DNA of 44,721 nucleotides from Gammaproteobacteria bacterium (GCA_015487095.1 WFQM01000320.1:1-44721), one strand, 5' to 3'; numbered from the stretch's first letter, positions 35,277-44,300 are shown. A program made the numbers and translations. The notes: generated by a model not told the origin, from the sequence alone.

Positions 35277-35653
35277 GTGTACGGTTTCCTTGTTTGATAT
35301 CGTCACAAATACAATGGCTTGCTAAAAGTATAACGTTATTTTGGATTGTTCAGGGGGAGCGTTCAAAATATACCTAAACCTAACGATAGTTTAACGATAG
35401 TTTAACGATAGTTTAATCAATGATTTTTTGCTTTTAGTTGCCACTTCAAATGATAGCTTGTTAGCAGGCGATGCGTATTTGTCCCGTTCAAATGGTGTTA
35501 TTTGATCCATGTGTGCAGTTTTGATGTTGCTGGTTGTGCATTGTTCCGAATAGTTTTCCCCCTGAAAAATAAAGGATTATTTGAGGATTACTTAAGTTGT
35601 ATCGAGCATTAATTGGCAAGCAGCACCTATTACGGGGGTTGGGGAGGCCGTTT
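35277..35653. other. intergenic region upstream of the six-repeat lipoprotein
   Basis: About 375 bases between two divergent lipoprotein genes, with AT-rich stretches that must hold both promoters. The three tandem 11-base units at 35381-35413 are the only clear structure. I see no small gene with a ribosome site. Confidence 0.45.
35381..35413. repeat. three tandem 11-base repeats
   Basis: The unit taacgatagtt occurs three times without a gap at 35381-35413, preceded by a similar imperfect word. It lies 240 bases before the start of the six-repeat lipoprotein gene and 105 bases from the divergent gene, so it could be a regulator array or replication slippage. Confidence 0.8.
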
Positions 35654-37507
35654 ATGGGGATGAAAAATTTGTATCAAAAAGATGGCGTTAAATTGAGTTT
35701 GTCAGCGTGTTTGCTATTAGTTGCGCTGGTGGTGGGGGGAGTGGGCTGTGGTAATACTGAAAATAACAAACTGGCTGCACAGGTTCCGATACAGTCTGTA
35801 ACGATCAATGTGTCGAGTGCTCTGGTAACGCCGACCTATACCCTGAACGGTGCTGCATTTGAACAAAGTGAATACAATGATGGCAACTTTGTGTTGCGTA
35901 ATACCGTATCCGCTGGTGACACGTTAGTGCTGGGCTCCAGCCATGATGCAAGCCCAGCGGCAGTGCGCGTCATACAGGATACATATGATGTGCTGTTCCA
36001 GCATGAGACTGGCAACGGTGTGCCACAAAATGTGGATACACAGGTGCAGGTCAATGAGGTGGTTAATAGTGACAGGGATATGTTCATTGATGTGCGCGCG
36101 TGGGAAATAACGCCCTCGTTTACGCAAAATGCCAGCGCTTTTCCACCGAATGAATATGATACAGGGATGTTTTATTTACAGCCCGATGCTGGTGGTGAAC
36201 GTATTTTTATTGGAAGAAGCCACATGGCATTACCTGCCCCTGTACAGGTAATGCAAGGCACTTATGATGTGATCTACTCACTGGAGACTGGTGGTGAGTT
36301 TGTTCCCAATAATCAGGGTGCTGTTGTTATGGCGGGTGTATCTATCACTGTGGCTGGTGCTTTGGCTGTGGATGTTGCCAGCGTACGTTTTCAGTTTGAT
36401 GCCACATTGGATTTGGCCGCTTTCCCGACTGATCAAAATCATAAAGCACTGTTTTTTCTACGTAACGTCAGTACAGGTGATCGTGTGGAACTGGGCGCGA
36501 GCTTTGAATTGCCGGTCACGCTGTCCGTAGTGGAAGGTACTTATGACATTGTTTATCAACATGTTCGAGGCGATGCCCTGCCCGTTAATACGGATGCTGT
36601 TGTGGCAAGCAATATTATCATCGATGACACAAGTTTATCGGTAACGATTGATATCGACAGTGTGGTAATCACACCTTCGTTTAGTTTGGATGGCAGTGTT
36701 TTTCCGCAGGATGAATACAATGATGCCAATTTTTATTTGCGGGCGATTAATAATTACGATGATGTCATGTTTTTGGGGGCGAGCGAGACGGCCGCTACAG
36801 CGGTGCGTGTGATCAGCAGTGATATGGACACGGCCCCGGGTGTGAGCGAATTATTGTTGGGGACATATGACGTTTTATACCGGCATGAGTCAGGTGAAGA
36901 CGTGCCGCAAAATATCAATGCGATAGTGCCAGGAAGGGGTAACATAGCGCTAAATAGCGACCAAACTCTGATGGTGCCGGTAACTTCGGTCAATATCACC
37001 GGTCGTTTTACCCTCAATGGCAATAGTTTTCCTGGCGATATCAACAACAGCGTGCAGTTTCTGTTACGTGATTCCAGTAATGACAGTGATGAATTTTTGT
37101 TTGGTTTTAGTGATATCAGCAACGAGGCGGTGAAGCTCATACCGGGTACTTATCACGTCGTAATGGACCATCTCTACGGCAGTGCCGTACCGCAGAATAA
37201 AATGCATGAAGTGGATTTTAATAACGTGTTTAGTGAAGACCAAACCCTGAATGTGAATGTTCCAGCGGTACGTGTTAACCCCGGGTTTACCTTGGATGGC
37301 CAGGCTTTTCCAGCCAGCGTTTATCAAAGCGCCACCTTTTATTTATATGACTTTCGTACTGAAACACGCATTTTTTTGGGGCGCAGTTACAAGAAGAATA
37401 CGCCCGTGATGGTGATCAAGGAAAACCACGAAATAATCTACGAGCATATGAATGGTGACCAGGTGCCACAGAACACGAATAACAATCTTGGGGCTGTTGA
37501 TTTGTAG
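35654..37507 (+). CDS. lipoprotein of six copies of an unrecognised beta-rich repeat
   Basis: A 617-residue envelope protein. A lipoprotein-like signal ends VGGVGC (Cys32), followed by Gly-Asn, favouring the outer membrane. The rest is six units of about 95 residues. Each has a core TPSFTLNGxxFPxxEYNDxx split pattern, then FxLR, LGxS, and ends GTYDVxYxHExGxxVPQN; unit 3 and unit 5 are the most divergent. I do not know a family for this unit. ATG 35654 is chosen since ggggagg precedes it by six bases. No catalytic motif is visible, so adhesion, matrix or ligand-binding roles are guesses. It is convergent with the PilZ gene. Confidence 0.85.
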   Translation: MGMKNLYQKDGVKLSLSACLLLVALVVGGVGCGNTENNKLAAQVPIQSVTINVSSALVTPTYTLNGAAFEQSEYNDGNFVLRNTVSAGDTLVLGSSHDASPAAVRVIQDTYDVLFQHETGNGVPQNVDTQVQVNEVVNSDRDMFIDVRAWEITPSFTQNASAFPPNEYDTGMFYLQPDAGGERIFIGRSHMALPAPVQVMQGTYDVIYSLETGGEFVPNNQGAVVMAGVSITVAGALAVDVASVRFQFDATLDLAAFPTDQNHKALFFLRNVSTGDRVELGASFELPVTLSVVEGTYDIVYQHVRGDALPVNTDAVVASNIIIDDTSLSVTIDIDSVVITPSFSLDGSVFPQDEYNDANFYLRAINNYDDVMFLGASETAATAVRVISSDMDTAPGVSELLLGTYDVLYRHESGEDVPQNINAIVPGRGNIALNSDQTLMVPVTSVNITGRFTLNGNSFPGDINNSVQFLLRDSSNDSDEFLFGFSDISNEAVKLIPGTYHVVMDHLYGSAVPQNKMHEVDFNNVFSEDQTLNVNVPAVRVNPGFTLDGQAFPASVYQSATFYLYDFRTETRIFLGRSYKKNTPVMVIKENHEIIYEHMNGDQVPQNTNNNLGAVDL

Positions 37508-37542
37508 CTTTTGCGGGGTGCCACGAGGGTGTTTTAGAGCCT

Positions 37543-37932
37543 TCAATTATTGGAGAACTTAAATTCCTTGCGGGGGTGTTGCGATAGCTCATCCAGCATT
37601 TGGTCGATATCATCACTGCCGTCAATGAGTAATTTCAAAAATGATTCATGATGCGGGGTGTCGGCGGAACCAAATTGCAGGCCGATGCCATCATCCTTGC
37701 GATGCGCAATGGTGCAGCTAAAGGCGACACGCACCCAGCCTTCTTCTGCCTTGATGATGAGTTCAAGATCACAGGGCTGACCGGCTTGCACGCCGGGTGG
37801 GGGAATGAGCAGGACGAACGCACCATCCAGGCTGATATCCGCAGTTTCGCCATAGAGGCGGCTACCATCTTCCAGTTTGATTTCCACAATAACATCAAGG
37901 GGCAGGCGGGTGAATTTCCGATGGTCTGTCAT
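37543..37932 (-). CDS. PilZ domain protein, predicted c-di-GMP receptor
   Basis: A 129-residue single-domain PilZ protein. The two c-di-GMP-binding motifs are intact: RKFTR (RxxxR, Arg5 and Arg9) and DISLDG (DxSxxG, residues 32-37). The rest is a beta barrel (CDLELIIKAEE, WVRVAFSCTIAH, GIGLQFG) with a C-terminal helix IDQMLDELSQH. Binding of c-di-GMP is therefore likely, though not proven. It is convergent with the six-repeat lipoprotein, and a candidate envelope or motility link is only inferred from proximity. Confidence 0.92.
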   Translation of the reverse strand: MTDHRKFTRLPLDVIVEIKLEDGSRLYGETADISLDGAFVLLIPPPGVQAGQPCDLELIIKAEEGWVRVAFSCTIAHRKDDGIGLQFGSADTPHHESFLKLLIDGSDDIDQMLDELSQHPRKEFKFSNN

Positions 37933-38062
37933 GATTGTCTCGGTGCAGGTGTTAAGGATGATAGTGTTACGGTCATCTTGAGTTTAGCCTGCTTGCATCC
38001 GTTCGTCATCTTCGGTGCGTATCCATTCGTAAATGTAGTGACGGGTGAGGCTGGGTAAATTA

Positions 38063-38097
38063 AAAGGGCGCGTCAGCAATAACCTGACGCGCCCTTG
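38063..38097 (-). terminator. rho-independent terminator after the rhodanese gene
   Basis: aagggcgcgtcag and ctgacgcgccctt form a 13-base stem with a nine-base loop. On the minus strand it ends with ttttaattt, 31 bases beyond the rhodanese stop codon. It also shields the divergent PilZ promoter region. Confidence 0.88.
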
Positions 38098-38127
38098 TTA
38101 TTGGCAAAAAAATGTTAGGCAGCAGGC

Positions 38128-38937
38128 CTACTCGTTACCCAAGGCGATGAGTTCTTTGTAATAACCTTTAGCCCCTTTTTTCATGAAATAGTATTTTTTG
38201 GCACCTGCTTTTTCCAGCGCATATTGCAGCCAGCGTACCTGTTTGCCGACTTCGTCATAAATAAGCAAAGTACGATTTTGCTTGAGTGCTTTTTTGATGT
38301 AGCGATCCAGCTTTTTTTGCTGGTCGAGGCTGGCCCAGCGCTCGATGCCTGGGTAAAAACCCACGCCTGCACGCTGGAATTTGTCGCGTACGTCGATAAT
38401 CATATATTTCTGCCGATCTATTGTGGCGCGATCACTGAAGTCATCCGGACTGAGCAGGCGTTTTTTGAAGGTCGATTTGGGGATTAGATGGGCAAGGTTT
38501 ACCGGGCTGTTGCCCAGCAAAACGGCTTCATCCGGGTACGCTTTGGTCCAGTCAAAAATACCCGCGTCAAATGCATACACATCATTGACGTTGACAGCCA
38601 TCGCTTTTTTGGCCGAGATGTACGACTTCATGCAGGTGTGGCCATTGCAGTAAAAGACAATAGGTTTGTTCGTGGTCGCTCGCAGTTTGACGATTTCGGC
38701 TTCAAAGCTTTCGGCGGCTACTGGAATATTGACAGCAGTTTTGATGCGCAGGGTGTCGAATTCCAGCTTGGAGCGGGCATCGACTACGACCACATCGTTG
38801 ATTTTATTGTAGAGGTCTTCCCGCTCGATATAGGGGATTTTTTTGTATTTTGCCCGGCCAGGGAATTCGTCGTCAGCAAAGGCGGTAGAGCCTAGCAGTA
38901 GACTGACAAGGGCAATAATGCTGGTGATTTTTCGCAT
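38128..38937 (-). CDS. periplasmic tandem rhodanese-like protein
   Basis: A 269-residue exported protein with a Sec signal ending STAFADD. Two rhodanese-like domains follow. The first has the DARSKLEFD motif and an active-site loop starting at Cys97 (YCNGHTCMKS), so it could carry a persulfide. The second keeps the fold (IIDVRDKFQRAG, LLIYDEVGKQVRW) but its active-site position is Asp/Glu with no Cys, so it is probably regulatory or structural. ATG 38937 has ggag at good spacing. It ends at a strong terminator. Confidence 0.88.
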   Translation of the reverse strand: MRKITSIIALVSLLLGSTAFADDEFPGRAKYKKIPYIEREDLYNKINDVVVVDARSKLEFDTLRIKTAVNIPVAAESFEAEIVKLRATTNKPIVFYCNGHTCMKSYISAKKAMAVNVNDVYAFDAGIFDWTKAYPDEAVLLGNSPVNLAHLIPKSTFKKRLLSPDDFSDRATIDRQKYMIIDVRDKFQRAGVGFYPGIERWASLDQQKKLDRYIKKALKQNRTLLIYDEVGKQVRWLQYALEKAGAKKYYFMKKGAKGYYKELIALGNE

Positions 38938-39011
38938 TTGAAGCTCCATTTGTCATGATCTCCGTGCTGCGATCATGTTGATGTGGTTAACATTCGCTCA
39001 TGTAGACTTGG

Positions 39012-39344
39012 ATGAATGTGTTACCAGAAGGCTCATCAGGAAATGTATTGCGTCTTTTGTCTTATCGGCTAAAGAAAAGAGTTGTTGAGGCCTTATTAAG
39101 CAAGCTCGTAGGAAAGACCAAGCAATTCATACATAATTTGCGCTTTTTGGCTAACTTGTTGTCCCAGTTTAGCGCGTTGTTGCGCAAATTGCTTACTTTT
39201 TGCTCATTGTTGCTATTGTTGGTTTTCTTAGTACAACCACTGATTCTTATCAGTGTTTATTTAGCGGCCATAGTCTTGATTCCTCTGGTACCGGTCGCTT
39301 TCACCCTTTATCCTGTGATCTCTTTCGTTAAGGTTTCCCATTAA
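39012..39344 (+). CDS. small membrane protein upstream of the ABC exporter
   Basis: A 110-residue frame with a basic helical N-terminal half and a strongly hydrophobic C-terminal half (LLTFCSLLLLLVFLVQPLILISV, ILVPVAFTL-like segment), fitting two membrane helices. The stop is two bases before the ATG of the ABC ATPase, which suggests coupling. I recognise no family and see no strong ribosome site, so it may be a real small protein of the exporter operon or a spurious frame. Confidence 0.45.
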   Translation: MNVLPEGSSGNVLRLLSYRLKKRVVEALLSKLVGKTKQFIHNLRFLANLLSQFSALLRKLLTFCSLLLLLVFLVQPLILISVYLAAIVLIPLVPVAFTLYPVISFVKVSH

Positions 39345-39346
39345 TA

Positions 39347-40246
39347 ATGGCTGCGCTATTACAGGTTACCCACCTGGTCAAACACTTCGATGCTGTTATC
39401 GCCGTTGATGGCGTTAGCTTTGCACTGCAACAAGGCACTTGCTTCGGCCTGTTGGGGCCTAATGGAGCGGGCAAAACCACCACTATCGAAATGCTGGAAG
39501 GTATCACTGAGCCCAGCAGTGGTGAAATCCATTATCGTGGCCAACGGGTGAATGCCGGGGCTGCGCGCGAGGCATTCCGCAATGATGCCGGTATCATGTT
39601 TCAGTCCACCGCGTTGCAGGACTTTATTACCGTGCGCGAGGCATTGGAGATGTTTGGCCGTCTCTATCCACGCACCATCGATAGCGATGAGTTGATCCAA
39701 ATTTGTGCGTTGGGTGAATTTCTTGACCGCGATACGCGCAAGCTTTCCGGTGGTCAGCGCCAGCGCTTGTTGCTGGCTATGGCCTTGGTCAATGATCCTC
39801 AGGTGGTTTTTCTTGATGAACCGACGACGGGGCTTGACCCTCAAGCGCGGCGTAATTTGTGGGCATTGGTACAACGTATCAAGGCACAGGGTAAAACGGT
39901 GCTGCTGACCACCCATTACATGGAAGAAGCCTATGAACTGTGCGATGAAATTGCCATCATGGACCATGGTAAGATTATCGCCCACGGCTCCCCCAAGGCC
40001 TTGCTGGCAGAACATTTTGATGAGGTAGTGTTGCAACTGCCACGTTCGGACATCCTTGGTCCGATTGAAAACCTGCCACTGAAGTTGAAGGTGCAAGACG
40101 ATATCGTGGAAATTCTTAGCTCTGATATCAATGCCGCAGTGCGGACTTTGCTCGCCCATGATGTTTCTCTGGCGGGTTTACAGATTCGCCCGCGCACCCT
40201 CGACGATCTGTTTTTAGCCCTCACTGGTGCGGCGTTGCGCACATGA
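39347..40246 (+). CDS. ABC exporter ATP-binding protein (CcmA/drug-export type)
   Basis: A 299-residue ATPase. Walker A is GPNGAGKTT (37-45), signature LSGGQRQR (133-140), Walker B VVFLDEP (153-159), followed by TTGLD and the switch His in TTHYMEEAYE. The C-terminal extension of about 70 residues is typical of ABC-2 exporters of the drug/lantibiotic type (Nod/YadG-like). Four bases overlap the permease gene, so the two form a full transporter. The substrate cannot be told from the sequence. Confidence 0.95.
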   Translation: MAALLQVTHLVKHFDAVIAVDGVSFALQQGTCFGLLGPNGAGKTTTIEMLEGITEPSSGEIHYRGQRVNAGAAREAFRNDAGIMFQSTALQDFITVREALEMFGRLYPRTIDSDELIQICALGEFLDRDTRKLSGGQRQRLLLAMALVNDPQVVFLDEPTTGLDPQARRNLWALVQRIKAQGKTVLLTTHYMEEAYELCDEIAIMDHGKIIAHGSPKALLAEHFDEVVLQLPRSDILGPIENLPLKLKVQDDIVEILSSDINAAVRTLLAHDVSLAGLQIRPRTLDDLFLALTGAALRT

Positions 40247-41307
40247 ACTTGCGTCGCTTTCTCACTGTATTGGCTGCCCGCAACCGGGAATTTATCCGCG
40301 ACCGTTCGGCGTTGGGCTGGAATATCCTTTTTCCGGTACTGATTGTGGCCGGTTTTGCCTTTGCCTTTTCCGGCCAACCGTTGGATCAGTACAAGGTTGG
40401 CGTATATGCCGAGGCACCGCTACAGAAACTGGCAACAGTCAAAGAAGAGCAAGCTTTTTTTCGCACCAGCTACATTCAGTTCATCCCGGTTGTCCGGCTG
40501 GACCCGGCTATTATCAAAGTGGAGCGTCATCAGCTGGACATGTTGTTTGATCTTGATAACGGTCACTACTGGATCAACAGTGATTCCCCTAAAGGCTACA
40601 TGCTGGAGCGGGTGTTGTATGGCGCGGTGATTGTGGATGCTGGTGGAGGGAATGCGCCAGTAGCTGTGGAGTCGGGAGGGTATCAGCGCCAGACCGTCAG
40701 TGGCCGCGAAATTCGTTATGTGGATTGGGTTATCCCCGGAATATTGGCGATGAACATGATGTTCAGTTCTTTGTTCGGTGTCGGCTATGTCATCGTGCGT
40801 TATCGCAAAAACGGCGTTCTCAGGCGTCTCCAGGCGACCCCTCTCAGTGCTTTTGAGTTTCTCTCTGCACAGGTTGTTTCGCGTCTGTGGTTGATTATGG
40901 CTATTTCCATCATGGTTTACGTGGGTGCCAATCTGTTCATTGATTTCACCATGTTTGGCTCCTATTGGAACCTGCTTCTGGTTTTCTCTCTCGGCGCAGT
41001 CAGTCTTATCAGTATGGGGCTGCTGGTGGCAGCGCGTATCCGCAGCGAAGAACTGGCGGGCGGCATTCTCAACCTTGTTAGTTGGCCGATGATGTTTCTT
41101 TCCGGAGTGTGGTTTTCGTTGGAGGGTGCCAATCCGCTGATGCAAAAGCTGGCACTGATTTTTCCGCTTACTCATATCATTGATGCGGCGCGAAGTATCA
41201 TGATCGACGGAGCAGGTCTGGTGGAAGTGAGTACACAACTGGTGGTGCTTACGGCGATGAGTGCGATTTTTCTGTTGCTGGGGGCGGTGTTGTTTCGCTG
41301 GAAATGA
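40243..41307 (+). CDS. ABC-2 type permease
   Basis: A 354-residue inner-membrane permease partnering the preceding ATPase. One helix near residues 26-46 (LGWNILFPVLIVAGFAFAFSG split) is followed by a large extracytoplasmic domain to about residue 160 and five more helices, with the family motif FLSGVWFSLEG near 282. ABC-2 exporters move drugs, polysaccharides or lipids outward. Its start overlaps the ATPase stop by four bases. No resistance or biosynthesis genes are beside it. Confidence 0.93.
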   Translation: MNLRRFLTVLAARNREFIRDRSALGWNILFPVLIVAGFAFAFSGQPLDQYKVGVYAEAPLQKLATVKEEQAFFRTSYIQFIPVVRLDPAIIKVERHQLDMLFDLDNGHYWINSDSPKGYMLERVLYGAVIVDAGGGNAPVAVESGGYQRQTVSGREIRYVDWVIPGILAMNMMFSSLFGVGYVIVRYRKNGVLRRLQATPLSAFEFLSAQVVSRLWLIMAISIMVYVGANLFIDFTMFGSYWNLLLVFSLGAVSLISMGLLVAARIRSEELAGGILNLVSWPMMFLSGVWFSLEGANPLMQKLALIFPLTHIIDAARSIMIDGAGLVEVSTQLVVLTAMSAIFLLLGAVLFRWK

Positions 41308-41555
41308 GCAAATCAATCCCGATGAACCTGACATTATCAGGGCTCGTAGGTGTTGCAATAAATTGTGTTCGTTCTATCTATCTATTACAGACACAGACGA
41401 TTAAACCTGCTGTTTTGTCGTCCCATTGCCGGAATAATTTATACCATACCCGATAACCATTGGGTTTTTACCGATTAACAACACGTAATTTAACCGATAT
41501 CCTAACCAGAGTTTGTTGATGTTTCATTATCATCATCGCTGGAGTTGCTTTTTTT

Positions 41556-41588
41556 CGCCCTGTTAAGGAGGAAAAATGTCGCAGGGCG
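41556..41588 (+). promoter_or_regulatory. hairpin that would enclose a ribosome site and start codon
   Basis: cgccctg (41556-41562) pairs with cagggcg (41582-41588), a 7-base perfect stem. The 19-base loop contains aaggagg and the ATG of the 15-codon frame at 41576-41623. This arrangement could mask or expose a translation start. It lies in the 360-base leader of the cytochrome-containing lipoprotein gene, which otherwise shows no gene or known riboswitch. Confidence 0.45.
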
Positions 41589-41623
41589 TAACGTTAATGG
41601 TTGAAGGGTATGTGTTCAGCTGA
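41576..41623 (+). CDS. possible 15-residue leader peptide
   Basis: A short frame MSQGVTLMVEGYVFS with aaggagg four bases before the ATG, stronger than most ribosome sites in this window. It ends 43 bases before the lipoprotein start. It has no run of one amino acid, so classical attenuation is not evident. Translation could control the downstream gene through the hairpin or coupling. It may also be chance. Confidence 0.35.
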   Translation: MSQGVTLMVEGYVFS

Positions 41624-41666
41624 GTCGTTACAAAATCAAAAAACAAGGGATTGGAGGAAGGACGTC

Positions 41667-44300
41667 ATGTCGTCAGTGAAGTGGATTCAGGGTATTGTTA
41701 TTTCTTTATCGTTGTTATTGGGAGGCTGTGGAGAAGAGAATGATCCCGATGGGGACGACACATCCAACTTAGCCCCCACAGCGGTTATCACCAGTCCGAC
41801 GAATGGAAGCGTTCACTCCGGGAGTCGTAATATTCTTTTCGTTGGCAGAGGTACGGACGATGAAGATGGCGCATTGAATGGAGCCCGCCTCATATGGTCT
41901 TCCCATATTGATGGTCAACTGGGTACAGGTACAGATATTTTCTCCACGCTTTCCGCCGGTAGTCATACCATTACGTTAAAAGCCACAGACAGTAACGGAG
42001 CGACAGGTACCGATACAATTGCAATCACTGTTAATGCCGCACCTAATGCCGCACCGGTTATCGATAATATGACGGTAACCCCTGCCAGCGTGAATGTCGG
42101 CATGTCAGTGACAGTCAGCTGGAACATTACTGATGCAGAAGGTGATACTTTGATCTGCAATCTGGACATTGATGCAGATGGCTCAAACGAGCACACCATT
42201 GATGATTGCGCCAACAATACCTCTCAAATACATACCTACACACAGGCCGGGGATTATCAGGTACGTCTGACCGTTGTGGATGGTATTAATGCGCCGGTAC
42301 AACAGAATGTGAGTGTGACGATTACTGAGCCGAACACCGCTTCAGCACCGAAGATTATGGGTTTTTCTGCAACTCCCGGAACTCCAAAAACCAACAATTC
42401 TATGACCTTCGGCTGGAGTGTCAGCGACGCTGACGGTGACACATTAACCTGCAAACTGGATGTCGATGCAGATGGTACGGATGACTACACTATCAACGAT
42501 TGCGCCAGCAATACCTCACAGGCGCATACCTACACGCAGGCAGGCGTTTATCAGGTTCGTTTGACTGTTGAAGATGCTACGAACGCTTCGGTGCAAACAT
42601 CGATTGAGCTGACGGTGTTATCGACATCGCCGGTTATCAGCCAGTTCACAGTAGATCCGAACCCGGCCTATTCGACGGTAGCGACCACCTTTTATTGGCA
42701 AGTCAGCGACCCGGAAGGTGACACGCTGACCTGCACGCTTGATATCAATAATGATGGGGCAGACGATTACAGCATTGATGACTGCGCCAATATTGCATCT
42801 CAGGAACATACTTACGCTTCGAGTGGTGATTTCACCGCGCAGCTGACAGTCCGTGACAATGCCAGTGAAACTCAAACCACATTGTCGTTGGCGGTCAACC
42901 CGCAGCTTTTGCTTGAAGTCTCTGTTAATGAGCCAGTGAGTGCAGACGGAAGAGCACTTTATACGATGACGGTGAGTAATGTATCAGCGCAGCCGGTCAA
43001 TGATGTTTCCGTGGTGTATACGACACCGATGGAACTCCGGTTTGATGCTGGCAATGATGCTGAGCCAAATGCGGAAGGTTGCGGAACAACCTGCACCGAT
43101 GGCCTGGAAGCTGCGTGGGCATTGGGCTCGCTGGCTGAAGGTGAAAGTCGTACTATTACCATCAATGCACAGGTTCTCCCAGGCGTGCTGGCAGATGAGC
43201 AGATCATCGCACCTGTACGGGTCACCTCTTCCAGCATAACCGATATCGTCAGTGTGTCCAGGACGGTGGTGGTGAATAACAACCCCAAATCACAACTGGC
43301 CATGAGTGCTTCGGAGGACCCGCTCATGCCGGGTGACAGCCTGACTCTCATCGTTGATGTTGGCAATATCGACAACGCTGTGCTTGATAACATGGAATTG
43401 CGCACCATTCTACCCGCAGGTATCAGTGTGGATAGCATCAGCGATAGCGGCACCGAAGATACCGTCACTGGCGACATTGTCTGGGATGTCAGCAGCCTCG
43501 CCGTAGGTAACGCCCTGCGGCGTACCATTGAGGGCACCGTAAATGCGACGGCCATCGCTGGCCAGATCCTCTCCATCCGCGCAGAGTTGCGTCATGACGG
43601 AGGTGCAAGCCTTGATGTCAGCGCCGAGCAGGTGGTAACTATTGTCGAAAAAACGTTTCCCCTTACTCTCGATATCAGCGCCACCCCCGATCCGGTCGCG
43701 GCGGGTGAGCGTTTGCGTTATGAGTTCAGCATCAACAACGTATCCGCCGCGCCCGTTAATGACATTAGCGTGCTGCTCCGCGTACCGCCTGGGCTTCAGT
43801 TTGACGCTGCAAATGATGCCGAGCCTGATGCGACGGGCTGTGGAACAGTATGTATCGATGGTCAGGAGGCCTCCTGGGTATTGGGTACGCTAGGCGGTGG
43901 CGAAAATCGCACTATTACGGTGAACGCCCTGGCGGATGTCGGCCTGTTGAGTGGTGGCTTGATAACAACTCCTGTTCGTGTTACTGCGACAAATTCAGGG
44001 GATGATATCGACCGTGTGAAGACGGTAGTCGTAGCTGCTGAACCTGTTATTGGTGACCTTGACTTGGCGCGGCAGAGCGGCTGTCTGGCATGTCATGCCA
44101 TTGATGATCCATTTTTCGGTCCCGCATGGAGAGATATTGCTGACAGATATAAAGACACCGCCAATGCAAAAGCCATATTGGTTGATAAGATCAAAAATGG
44201 TGGAAGAGGCAATTGGGGTAATACACCAATGCCCCCCTACTCGCCGCGTGTATCAGATGTAAATATCGAGGCTTTGGCTGATTTTATCCTGAGTCTGTAG
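41667..44300 (+). CDS. PKD/DUF11-repeat lipoprotein with C-terminal cytochrome c
   Basis: An 877-residue envelope protein. The signal ends LLLGGC (Cys21) followed by Gly, favouring the outer membrane. First comes a Ig-like cadherin/REJ-style domain (about 30-125), then three PKD-like domains with repeated DAEGDTL and DADG segments, then three DUF11-type beta domains sharing RFDAGNDAEPNAEGCGTTC-like loops. The last about 80 residues are a class I cytochrome c: CLACH (806-810) with Met ligand Met855 in NTPMPPYSP. A heme at the tip of a long surface stalk suggests electron transfer outside the cell or to a periplasmic partner. ATG 41667 has ggaggaagg upstream. Confidence 0.88.
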   Translation: MSSVKWIQGIVISLSLLLGGCGEENDPDGDDTSNLAPTAVITSPTNGSVHSGSRNILFVGRGTDDEDGALNGARLIWSSHIDGQLGTGTDIFSTLSAGSHTITLKATDSNGATGTDTIAITVNAAPNAAPVIDNMTVTPASVNVGMSVTVSWNITDAEGDTLICNLDIDADGSNEHTIDDCANNTSQIHTYTQAGDYQVRLTVVDGINAPVQQNVSVTITEPNTASAPKIMGFSATPGTPKTNNSMTFGWSVSDADGDTLTCKLDVDADGTDDYTINDCASNTSQAHTYTQAGVYQVRLTVEDATNASVQTSIELTVLSTSPVISQFTVDPNPAYSTVATTFYWQVSDPEGDTLTCTLDINNDGADDYSIDDCANIASQEHTYASSGDFTAQLTVRDNASETQTTLSLAVNPQLLLEVSVNEPVSADGRALYTMTVSNVSAQPVNDVSVVYTTPMELRFDAGNDAEPNAEGCGTTCTDGLEAAWALGSLAEGESRTITINAQVLPGVLADEQIIAPVRVTSSSITDIVSVSRTVVVNNNPKSQLAMSASEDPLMPGDSLTLIVDVGNIDNAVLDNMELRTILPAGISVDSISDSGTEDTVTGDIVWDVSSLAVGNALRRTIEGTVNATAIAGQILSIRAELRHDGGASLDVSAEQVVTIVEKTFPLTLDISATPDPVAAGERLRYEFSINNVSAAPVNDISVLLRVPPGLQFDAANDAEPDATGCGTVCIDGQEASWVLGTLGGGENRTITVNALADVGLLSGGLITTPVRVTATNSGDDIDRVKTVVVAAEPVIGDLDLARQSGCLACHAIDDPFFGPAWRDIADRYKDTANAKAILVDKIKNGGRGNWGNTPMPPYSPRVSDVNIEALADFILSL

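Noticed and set aside
35381-35413. CRISPR-like array
   Set aside because: Units are only 11 bases, contiguous with no spacers, and no cas gene is present.
40420-41358. 312-codon minus-strand frame antisense to the ABC-2 permease
   Set aside because: Composition is skewed to His, Gln and Arg, as expected for the complement of membrane-protein codons; no domain is visible.
42959-43576. 205-codon minus-strand frame inside the PKD/DUF11 lipoprotein gene
   Set aside because: It is antisense to a long gene with clear domains, has low-complexity composition and no ribosome site.
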